Assembly: GCF_031127905.1 (NCBI RefSeq)
Contig: NZ_JARXIC010000007.1
Coordinates: 62,001-126,000 of the forward strand
Length of the DNA stretch: 64,000 bases
Direction: 5' to 3'
Source of the DNA: Thalassobacterium sedimentorum
GTDB taxonomy: Bacteria > Verrucomicrobiota > Verrucomicrobiia > Opitutales > Coraliomargaritaceae
How positions within the stretch are numbered: position 1 is the stretch's first letter; each line of letters opens with the position of its first letter. Under the pieces are notes generated by a model that was not told where the DNA came from, did no database searches, and saw only the letters and a list, made by a program, of their open reading frames with translations. The translations under genes were made by a program, and so were the position numbers. This document shows, piece by piece, positions 57,189 through 64,000 of this stretch.

Positions 57189-57880
57189 CGGTAGCCGTAA
57201 CCGTGCACAGTCAGTAGATAGCGCGGCTTCGCGGGTTCGGGTTCGATCTTGTGCCGTAGCTGCGAAACGTGCTGATCCAAGGTGCGGGTGGTCCCTTGGT
57301 AATCGATGCCCCAGGCGGCGTTAAGCAGCTCATCGCGACTCAACGCGCGGTCGGCATGCTCGATAAATGCAAGCAACAGCTTATACTCTAATTGAGTCAG
57401 CGGAAGCTCTTGATCGCCGCGTAATAATTGACGCCGCGCGCGATCGAGCTGGATGTCTCCAAAGTACACCGGGCTCTCCGCGCCGCTTTGGTTGGCGCAA
57501 GTGCTGTTGGCGGCGCGCCGCAGTGCGGCACTCACTCGCGCCAGTAACTCACGTACGCCAAAGGGCTTGGTCATATAATCGTCTGCGCCCAGTTCGAGGC
57601 CTAGCACTTTATCGATCTCCTCACTCTTGGCGCTGAGCATAATGATGGGCAGGGCCGCGTCACTTTTGCGAATTGAGCGACAGACGTCGTAACCACTCAA
57701 GCGAGGCATCATAATGTCGAGAATCGCCAGATCGGGACTGGTAGATTCAAAGAGCGCGAGCGCTTCTTCGCCCTGAGTCGCGACGGCCACACGATAGCCC
57801 TCGCTTTCTAAAAGATCGACCAAGATCAGGCGAATGCTCGCGTCATCTTCGGCAATGAGAATCTGTTTGGGATCAGCCAT
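57158..57880 (-). CDS. OmpR/PhoB-family response regulator
   Basis: A 240-residue regulator. The receiver has Asp11/Asp12, phospho-acceptor Asp55 in LAILDIMMPRLSG and the Lys in ADDYMTKPF. The winged-helix C-terminal domain (LTQLEYKLLLAFIEHADRAL and LDQHVSQLRHKIEP) binds DNA. The ATG at 57880 lies inside the 3' end of the kinase gene (8-base overlap), so the pair is translationally coupled. Target genes are unknown; the upstream VWA gene is one candidate. Confidence 0.95.
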   Translation of the reverse strand: MADPKQILIAEDDASIRLILVDLLESEGYRVAVATQGEEALALFESTSPDLAILDIMMPRLSGYDVCRSIRKSDAALPIIMLSAKSEEIDKVLGLELGADDYMTKPFGVRELLARVSAALRRAANSTCANQSGAESPVYFGDIQLDRARRQLLRGDQELPLTQLEYKLLLAFIEHADRALSRDELLNAAWGIDYQGTTRTLDQHVSQLRHKIEPEPAKPRYLLTVHGYGYRYKPGELFDA

Positions 57881-59819
57881 GGATTTGTAAAATAAAGGAA
57901 CAACCGCTGGGGTGATTTGATTCGAGCTTGAGCGTGCCGCCCATTTCCTCGGCCAATCGCGCCGCGATACTGAGCCCGAGCCCACAGCCGGGGCGTTCTG
58001 CAGTCAAACGATCATCTAATCGATGAAAGGCGTTAAAGACTTGTTTGCGCTCGGCGGCCGGGATGCCGGCTCCGTAATCAGTGACGCGCAAGCACCAGCC
58101 GGAGCTCTCACGCGTGAGCACCACATCCGCGCGCTCACCGGAGGAAGCATATTTGGCCGCGTTATCGAGCAAGTTGAGCAGTATTTGCTCCAATGCATCG
58201 CGGTCGACATGGGCTTCCAACATCTCATCCGGCGTCGCGACCGTGATACTTAAGCCGTCCGCTTGCAGGCGATCGGCCTGAGCCGCAACAATTTCTCGAA
58301 CGGCGCTGCTCAACTCAATCGCCGCAACCTGACCGCGATGTTGGCCGCGTTCCAGCCGACTGAAATCGAGCACGTTATTTACCAGACGCGTGAGCCGCTG
58401 CGTTTCGTTGACCATATTTTGCAAATACACGCGTTGCTTGTCGGGATCTTTGACACGTCCAGCGTACAACATATCGGCAAACAAGCGAATGCTGGTCAGC
58501 GGCGTTTTCAGCTCGTGCGATACATTCGCCACAAAGGTGGTCTTACGCTCAGCATCGCGGGCATCGCGACGCGCTTGCCAAATCAAGAGCGTCGAGCCGA
58601 GCAAGATCGCCGCACTCAGTCCCACGATAAAGAGCCCCCCCACCAACCGAAAGCTGCTGCCAAAGGTATTCTCGCCATTGGCACGAAAGGTCTCGATTCG
58701 CCACTGCGGCAGCGCACTGCCCACTGCGAGAGACAGCTCTGGCACCAACGATACTTCGCGGCTACCATAGCGCGGCGCATAATCTCCCGCGACCACATGC
58801 CCCTGCGCATCCACTAGGCGAAACCGCAGCCCCTCGTTTTGCGACAGGCTGATCGCTTTGGAAAGCTCGGCGACAATGGCCTCCCGGTTTAGCCAGACGC
58901 CAATATAGTTCTCACGATCCGGCAAGCCACTCCACGCCATCCACGCTTCAGTCCCGCCGACCATGGAACTCACCCACGCTTGACGCATCGGTGCGCGTGC
59001 GTCAGCGCCATCCTCTCGCGAGCTCAGCTCGGGAGCGCGGTCCGCCAGTTGCTGCGCAGCACCTGAGCGCTGCCGCGCTGGCGAAGCTGGCATAGGCAGC
59101 TCCGCGAAGTCTGCCACATCCGCCTTCGATTCGGCTTCGTCCTCTGCCAAGGAACTAAAAATACTGCGAAGCCCCACCCGATTATCGACGTTGACCTTAC
59201 GCACCGCAGCACGTTGCTCTTTCAAAGCTATATTCTGCGAAACAACCTTATGCTGCACCGCAGGCACTTCTATTTCATCTCCAGCGCTTGCGTAGACAGC
59301 ATCCATTTCCATCGCAGCTGCAGGGGCCGCCGCATAGGCATCGCTCGGCGCACTGGACGTACGCGCGGCAACTGGGGCCGCCTGCACCACATCCTCCGGC
59401 AACAAACGCTCGTCCTCAAAATCAGGCAAAGTCCAGGGAAATTCACCGTCCCCCGGCCGAAGCGAACTTGGCGACGGCAATTGCCCGCGCTCACCGAACC
59501 AAGCCGTCACCGCGTCTGAGCCGCGAAAGTAAAAACCTGCCACGATATAAGGATTGCCCTCAACCAACTCGGCCAGCGCGATGCGCGGCTCCGGCACCGT
59601 CCGCACGGCAACCAGCCCCTCGCGGACCCCGTCGCGCAACTCGCCCATTAATAAATCAATACTTTCGGCGACAGATGCCGTCCGGTTGGCCAAAGTGCCG
59701 GCGGCCAAAGCCTCCACCCGATCGGCTTCGCGCCCCAGCAACCACCACGCAGCCGCAGCCATCGCCAACGTGGCTCCGAAGAGGAGGCACCAGGCAAATA
59801 TAACAGGACGGAAACGCAT
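57873..59819 (-). CDS. Membrane sensor histidine kinase
   Basis: A 648-residue kinase. Transmembrane helices are at about 7-27 and 391-413, with a 360-residue periplasmic region between them. That region is unusual: residues 145-285 are Ala/Ser/Pro/Glu/Asp-rich and low-complexity, splitting an apparently Cache-like sensor fold (YIVAGFYFRGSDAVTAWFGE ... GLRFRLVDAQGHVVAGDY). No HAMP domain is seen. His435 in ANVSHELKTPLTSIRLF is the phosphorylation site; LLNLLDNAAKYAS and the GCGLGLSIAARLAEEMGG box complete the kinase. Partner: the overlapping OmpR-type regulator. Confidence 0.92.
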   Translation of the reverse strand: MRFRPVIFAWCLLFGATLAMAAAAWWLLGREADRVEALAAGTLANRTASVAESIDLLMGELRDGVREGLVAVRTVPEPRIALAELVEGNPYIVAGFYFRGSDAVTAWFGERGQLPSPSSLRPGDGEFPWTLPDFEDERLLPEDVVQAAPVAARTSSAPSDAYAAAPAAAMEMDAVYASAGDEIEVPAVQHKVVSQNIALKEQRAAVRKVNVDNRVGLRSIFSSLAEDEAESKADVADFAELPMPASPARQRSGAAQQLADRAPELSSREDGADARAPMRQAWVSSMVGGTEAWMAWSGLPDRENYIGVWLNREAIVAELSKAISLSQNEGLRFRLVDAQGHVVAGDYAPRYGSREVSLVPELSLAVGSALPQWRIETFRANGENTFGSSFRLVGGLFIVGLSAAILLGSTLLIWQARRDARDAERKTTFVANVSHELKTPLTSIRLFADMLYAGRVKDPDKQRVYLQNMVNETQRLTRLVNNVLDFSRLERGQHRGQVAAIELSSAVREIVAAQADRLQADGLSITVATPDEMLEAHVDRDALEQILLNLLDNAAKYASSGERADVVLTRESSGWCLRVTDYGAGIPAAERKQVFNAFHRLDDRLTAERPGCGLGLSIAARLAEEMGGTLKLESNHPSGCSFILQIHG

Positions 59820-59954
59820 AGTTCGAATACTCGTGGAAGGTGATGAATTTGAGAAGCTTGAAATAGAGAATCACGGAAGGATTGAGCTCCGTCTCAACCG
59901 TGCAGAGCCAAAGCACGATGGATACGGCAGCTAAAGCAGCCACTACGATTGCCC

Positions 59955-61301
59955 TTACTGCACCGACTGTTGATTGCGAGACTGGTAACTATCGGCGCGG
60001 TAGCTCTTACGCTTTTCGTTGGAAAAACCCTTCGTTTGCACCTCATCAGCCTCACTCTCCATCACGGCACTTGGTGCGGCGACGAAGTCGTCACCAAGAA
60101 AGCCATAATCAGCGGAGATTTGCCCCGCAACACTGCGTAGGCGCTTGGACGCTTCGTCACGATCGCCGGCGTCAGCATAAACGATGGCGGCTTCCTTTGC
60201 TTCGGCCACGCGATTCTCCACTACGTTTTGTGCAATGTCCTTGCGCGCAGCGGCCACAACTTGCTCCACCTCATCGGTGTAACGAATCGGCACCGACACT
60301 TGCTGTGAACGCGCATGTGACTCCCCTACCGCGGTGTAATTGACTTCGACTTCGATCAAATCCTCCACAGCTCCCACCACACCTTTGGGCACACGCACTT
60401 CGACCAGCGCCAGTTTTTCCAGACCGCTATAGACCTGTGGCATACGGAAGCGTGCGCTACCGTCGTTGAGCTCGGCTTCCCGCCCAAGACTCTTGATAAT
60501 GCGCGCCCCTCCACGCGGACGCACGATGATTTCGATATTGGTAGCCGCAACATTGAGCGCATCGCCCAGCTCACCCGCAAAAATCCGCGGTAAGTCGTCA
60601 GCGTTTTCTACAAAATACGTATTCCCCTGCCCGGCCTCGGCCAAAGTCGTCATGATATCTTCATTAAAGCCCAGACCGAGTCCAATGGTGCTGATCACCA
60701 TGTCCTCACCGGCCAGCGCACGCCCCAGAGCACGGAAATCTACCACCTGCGAAGGACCGCGATTGGCCAAACCGTCCGAGAGCAAAATCATACGATTAAT
60801 GTAGCCGTCCTCGCGATGACGCCGCAGCTCAGCAGCCGCTTGGCTCAGCCCTGCGTAAATCGCAGTATTGCCCCGTGCCGTAACTTGACGCAGCGCACGC
60901 TTCATCGCCCGAAGTCCCTCTGGCGTAACATGCTGCGACGACACCAAGGTTTCGACATCATGATCGTAGATAATCACCGAAACCCGGTCATGCGGCCCCA
61001 ATCGCCCAACGGCGACTTCTGCCGCTTGAATCGCTTGTTCAATTTTCTCACCACTCATCGAGCCGGAGCGGTCCAGCACCAAGCTTAGATTCACAGGCGG
61101 GCGCTCTCGATCGTTCGGTAAATCAGAAGGTAGAATTTTAATTTGGACCACCACATCCTCTGCCTGATTCGCAGGCACCACTGGACGATCCAGCGCCGCA
61201 TCGACCTGCAGAACTTCAGCGGTGCGAATAATATCGGCCTGGGCGGTCAGCCCGCAGACGAGCGCCAAGGTGAGTAAAACTTTAGGAATTCGATTTTTCA
61301 T
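59955..61301 (-). CDS. Exported von Willebrand factor A-domain protein
   Basis: A 448-residue protein with a signal peptide (MKNRIPKVLLTLALVCGLTA then QA). The VWA domain has an intact MIDAS (Asp77-x-Ser79-x-Ser81 in LDRSGSMSG, Thr in RGNTAIYAGL, Asp in LLSDGLANRG). The C-terminal part has a beta domain and a helical tail. Similar periplasmic or surface VWA proteins bind other proteins in a metal-dependent way; a partner is not identifiable. The ATG at 61301 is used since the upstream extension is not signal-like. It precedes the kinase gene by 135 bases and may be in the same operon. Confidence 0.88.
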   Translation of the reverse strand: MKNRIPKVLLTLALVCGLTAQADIIRTAEVLQVDAALDRPVVPANQAEDVVVQIKILPSDLPNDRERPPVNLSLVLDRSGSMSGEKIEQAIQAAEVAVGRLGPHDRVSVIIYDHDVETLVSSQHVTPEGLRAMKRALRQVTARGNTAIYAGLSQAAAELRRHREDGYINRMILLSDGLANRGPSQVVDFRALGRALAGEDMVISTIGLGLGFNEDIMTTLAEAGQGNTYFVENADDLPRIFAGELGDALNVAATNIEIIVRPRGGARIIKSLGREAELNDGSARFRMPQVYSGLEKLALVEVRVPKGVVGAVEDLIEVEVNYTAVGESHARSQQVSVPIRYTDEVEQVVAAARKDIAQNVVENRVAEAKEAAIVYADAGDRDEASKRLRSVAGQISADYGFLGDDFVAAPSAVMESEADEVQTKGFSNEKRKSYRADSYQSRNQQSVQ

Positions 61302-61697
61302 AATATTGATCTGTTTTGAGAGAATGCGTGATTGCCCCCACAGAATATCGAATCGCCGCTCAAATGTCGTCATGCCCCCGTAAAAGGATTGTCAGGATTT
61401 TGTCATGAGCACCCTCCATAGCCGGGTTGGCTACGCCGCCCAGCCGCAAGCCCAGCTCATGCTCGGAGCGGGCGACAAGTCAACCCGCCTACGCTTAACA
61501 ACCGCAATCAAAAGTCGCACCCTCCGTAGCTGGGTTGGCTCTGCCGCCCAGCCGCAAACTGGGCACTTTTGCTGAAGCTAGCTCTTATTCAAAATCATGA
61601 TCCACTGCACCCGAATTTTGAGTAAGATGACGATTATGATTAAGACAGCGTACCTACACTTGACCCCTCACACGCAAACACCATCTTTGGACCGCTT
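61302..61697. other. Intergenic region between the VWA gene and glyQS
   Basis: 396 bases with no credible gene. It contains two direct repeats (see next entry) and the divergent upstream regions of the VWA gene and glyQS. No clear promoter could be picked by eye. Confidence 0.6.
61409..61558. repeat. Two direct repeats of 42 bp with 108-bp spacing
   Basis: 61409-61450 and 61517-61558 are the same apart from about five bases. The common part starts GCACCCTCC and contains GGGTTGGCT and GCCGCCCAGCCGCAA, with short inverted segments. Likely an interspersed palindromic repeat of this genome. Confidence 0.85.
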
Positions 61698-63236
61698 ATG
61701 ACAGCTCCAGCATCCAATGACGCACTTATGGAAGATATCGTCGGCCTCTGCAAACGCCGCGGTTTTATCTTCGCATCTTCTGAAATTTACGGTGGCTATA
61801 ATGGCTTCTACGATTACGGCCCACTCGGTGTCGAGTTACGCAACAACATCAAGCAAGCTTGGTGGCGCGACATGGTGCAACGCCGCGACGATATCGAAGG
61901 CTTGGACTCGACCATCATCATGCACCCCAACATCTGGAAGGCCTCCGGACATATCGACAGCTTTTCCGACCCTCTGGTCGACTGTAAAGAATCGAAGCGT
62001 CGCTACCGCGCCGACCAACTGTTCTTCGCGCCCGTCATTCTGGACGGCGAAAACGTCGGTTATGTGGCATTTGTAGAAGGCACCGACGGCGCCAGCATCA
62101 TTAAACGCGCCAAAAAGCTACGCGACAATCTCGACAAAAAGCAGTCGAAGCTGGACGAAGCCGCCCTCAGCAGCGACCACACGGAATTTACCGAGGCCAC
62201 AGATGCACAGCGCGAACTGACGCTCGCGCCAGACGCCAACAAGGTCGGCACGCTAACAGCGCCGCGCGCATTTAAACTAATGTTCGAAACCAAGGTGGGC
62301 CCACTCGCCGACGACTCCGCGGTCGCCTATCTGCGCCCCGAAACCGCCCAAGGTATCTTCGCCAATTACAAAAACATCGTCGATACTGGTCGTGTGAAAA
62401 TTCCTTTCGGCATCGCACAGATCGGCAAGGCCTTCCGCAACGAGATCACACCGCGCAACTTCATCTTCCGCTCACGCGAGTTCGAGCAAATGGAGATCGA
62501 ATATTTCATCGCGCCCGATGCTGACTGGAAGGCACTCCACCGCGAGTGGATCGACACCTGCACCGACTGGTTGGTCTCGATCGGCCTCTCTCGCGAGGGC
62601 ATCACCGAAGATATCCACCCCGAAGACAAACTTTCCTTCTACTCGCAAGCAACGACTGATCTCATGTATCAGTTCCCACACGGCGAACAAGAGCTTTGGG
62701 GCATCGCCTGCCGCAGCGACTACGACCTGCAGCAGCACCAGAAGCACTCCGGAAAATCGATGGAGATCTTCGATGAAAGCTCCAAGACCAAGTATGTGCC
62801 CCACGTTATCGAGCCTTCGCTCGGCGTCGACCGCACACTGCTGGCCGTGTTGACAGCTGCTTACACCGAAGACGAAGTGCCCAACGACAAGGGCAAAGTC
62901 GAAAAGCGCACTGTAATGAAATTCAGCCCGAAGATTGCCCCTGTCAAAGCCGCCGTCTTCCCGCTACTTAAGAATAAGCCCGAACTGGTGGAAGTAGCGG
63001 AAAAACTCTACAAGAAATTACAACGCCGCTGGAACGTCTTCTACGACGCCTCCGGCGCGATCGGTCGTCGCTATCGCCGTCAAGACGAGATCGGCACCCC
63101 CTTCGGCATCACCATCGACTTCGACACCATCGAAAAAGACGGCACCGTCACCCTACGCGACCGCGACACCTGCGAACAACGCCGCGTGACCGAAGCCGAG
63201 CTATTCGAGTTCTTGGAAGAGCAAATCGACGGCTAA
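61698..63236 (+). CDS. glyQS: Glycyl-tRNA synthetase, single-chain type
   Basis: A 512-residue class II synthetase of the alpha2 type, also found in Gram-positives and eukaryotes and not the alpha2-beta2 form. Motif 1/2 regions include [20 protein letters not shown] and [20 protein letters not shown] followed by [10 protein letters not shown]; the family signature [14 protein letters not shown] is present. A C-terminal anticodon-binding domain follows ([13 protein letters not shown]). Charges tRNA-Gly. Normal length. Strong terminator 27 bases downstream. Confidence 0.97.
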   Translation: MTAPASNDALMEDIVGLCKRRGFIFASSEIYGGYNGFYDYGPLGVELRNNIKQAWWRDMVQRRDDIEGLDSTIIMHPNIWKASGHIDSFSDPLVDCKESKRRYRADQLFFAPVILDGENVGYVAFVEGTDGASIIKRAKKLRDNLDKKQSKLDEAALSSDHTEFTEATDAQRELTLAPDANKVGTLTAPRAFKLMFETKVGPLADDSAVAYLRPETAQGIFANYKNIVDTGRVKIPFGIAQIGKAFRNEITPRNFIFRSREFEQMEIEYFIAPDADWKALHREWIDTCTDWLVSIGLSREGITEDIHPEDKLSFYSQATTDLMYQFPHGEQELWGIACRSDYDLQQHQKHSGKSMEIFDESSKTKYVPHVIEPSLGVDRTLLAVLTAAYTEDEVPNDKGKVEKRTVMKFSPKIAPVKAAVFPLLKNKPELVEVAEKLYKKLQRRWNVFYDASGAIGRRYRRQDEIGTPFGITIDFDTIEKDGTVTLRDRDTCEQRRVTEAELFEFLEEQIDG

Positions 63237-63263
63237 CCGCCGAGCTCAATACCCGCCTTACCC

Positions 63264-63294
63264 AATCCCGCAGCCCGTGCTGCGGGATTTTTTT
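63264..63294 (+). terminator. Terminator after glyQS
   Basis: A perfect 10-bp stem (AATCCCGCAG, 63264-63273, with 63280-63289), a 6-base loop and a following T-run (T up to 63294). Confidence 0.93.
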
Positions 63295-63333
63295 GTCATT
63301 CGACCTGGAACCACGGACTCAATGCTGTGACTC

Positions 63334-64000
63334 TTAAAAGCCTTGCTGCGGATTTCCGCCCAGTGGAGCCGCAGGCGCACTGCGGCTGTCTTTTAAATCT
63401 GCAGCATAGTGCTTATGCATTTGCCAGCCAGCCCGGAATGGTGCGCCGTGCATCTTCACCCATTCGGTAATGGCATCCAAGGTAGCCGCATCGTTATGCC
63501 GAGACCATTCCGGATGCAACCAGATAGGTTTTAGGGTATCACCAAGCAAAGCAGTATATTCGGTAATAGCCTCTGGCGTATCGACAATAATTTTAAACTC
63601 GTGAGCACGCTCTAAATTCACTGACAACGGCAGCTTCCAACGTTTGGGGCTGAGAGTAATCCAGTCAAAGTCTCCCTTGATTACGAAGGCACCACTCGTT
63701 TCTAAATGAACTTTCTGTCCTAGCTCATGTAAGGCATCCACTAGAGGCGCTAAATTGTGAATAGCAGGCTCGCCACCGGTAATGACTACAAATTCTGCGT
63801 TTGTCTTGGCAACCTCGGCAACTAAGCAATCGACGTCCAAGCGCTGAATTTGTTTAGGGACATAGTCTGGATGCCATGTCCCAGCTGAATCGCACCAAGG
63901 ACAGTGCACAGGGCAGCCAAAGGTGCGGATGAAATATGCCGCCCGTCCAGCATATATACCTTCCCCCTGAAAGGTGTAAAACTGTTCGTGAATCGGGAGC
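63334..64000 (-). CDS. queE: 7-carboxy-7-deazaguanine synthase (partial, 5' end outside)
   Basis: 222 codons of a radical SAM enzyme that runs off the window end at 64000. The segment [20 protein letters not shown], then [15 protein letters not shown] carries the CxxxCxxC cluster ligands, followed by [10 protein letters not shown] (SAM motif) and [12 protein letters not shown]. QueE converts 6-carboxy-tetrahydropterin to CDG in the queuosine/7-deazaguanine pathway. Only a few N-terminal residues are missing. It ends in a low-complexity [15 protein letters not shown] tail. Confidence 0.92.
   Translation of the reverse strand, partial: LPIHEQFYTFQGEGIYAGRAAYFIRTFGCPVHCPWCDSAGTWHPDYVPKQIQRLDVDCLVAEVAKTNAEFVVITGGEPAIHNLAPLVDALHELGQKVHLETSGAFVIKGDFDWITLSPKRWKLPLSVNLERAHEFKIIVDTPEAITEYTALLGDTLKPIWLHPEWSRHNDAATLDAITEWVKMHGAPFRAGWQMHKHYAADLKDSRSAPAAPLGGNPQQGF

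Noticed and set aside
58263-58817. 184-codon frame opposite the kinase gene
   Set aside because: Antisense shadow of the coding region for the kinase core.
59288-59803. 171-codon Pro/Arg/Ala-rich frame opposite the kinase 5' half
   Set aside because: Arises from the GC-rich low-complexity insert in the other strand.

Overview
The window reads as a chromosomal segment of a Gram-negative bacterium, most likely Verrucomicrobiota of the Opitutae/Coraliomargarita type. That placement is inference from gene content: a TonB-dependent receptor with an N-terminal carboxypeptidase-like domain, a DUF4838 glycan protein, single-chain glycyl-tRNA synthetase, a GlgM-GlgE pair, and zinc-free S14 in a rearranged ribosomal cluster. 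No rRNA, tRNA, CRISPR array or recognisable insertion sequence was found.

Layout. 1-5862: tail of aroQ, a SWIB-domain protein, a SNF2-type ATPase and an exported DUF4838 protein. 5947-22104 (minus strand): the S10-spc-alpha cluster, transcribed from rplC to rplQ. It carries two foreign-looking genes: a small exported protein between rpsS and rplV, and a membrane protein on the opposite strand between rplX and rplE. A bidirectional terminator ends the rplX segment, and a candidate new promoter precedes rplE. 39067-42562 (minus strand): the str block rpsL-rpsG-fusA-rpsJ. The two ribosomal blocks have the same orientation but are separated by about 17 kb of accessory genes (22311-38770).

The accessory block holds a truncated DUF2339 gene, a TetR regulator with its operator and a lipase-like hydrolase. 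It then holds a possible DNA-processing cluster: SSB, an SF2 helicase carrying two membrane helices, a TerB-like protein and a DEDDh exonuclease. Last comes a membrane-maintenance module: PspA, a 1754-residue DUF3686/AAA+ ATPase, a YqiK-type flotillin and a YqiJ/NfeD-type membrane protein. SSB and PspA diverge from a 233-bp region with a palindrome. A CII-like HTH gene diverges from the flotillin operon. Three 104-bp tandem repeats separate the ATPase gene from pspA. This block is the best candidate for something new.

42864-52000 is ordinary metabolism and signalling: a nucleoside transporter, folD, an RDD protein, a REC-kinase hybrid, proC, a redoxin, and glgM-glgE for alpha-glucan synthesis through maltose-1-phosphate. 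52023-56537 looks like phosphate scavenging: a beta-propeller phytase, its likely TonB-dependent receptor, and the C-terminal remnant of a PhoX phosphatase. 56565-61301 holds an alkyltransferase, a two-component pair and a von Willebrand A protein. 61698-64000 holds glycyl-tRNA synthetase and a partial queE running off the end.
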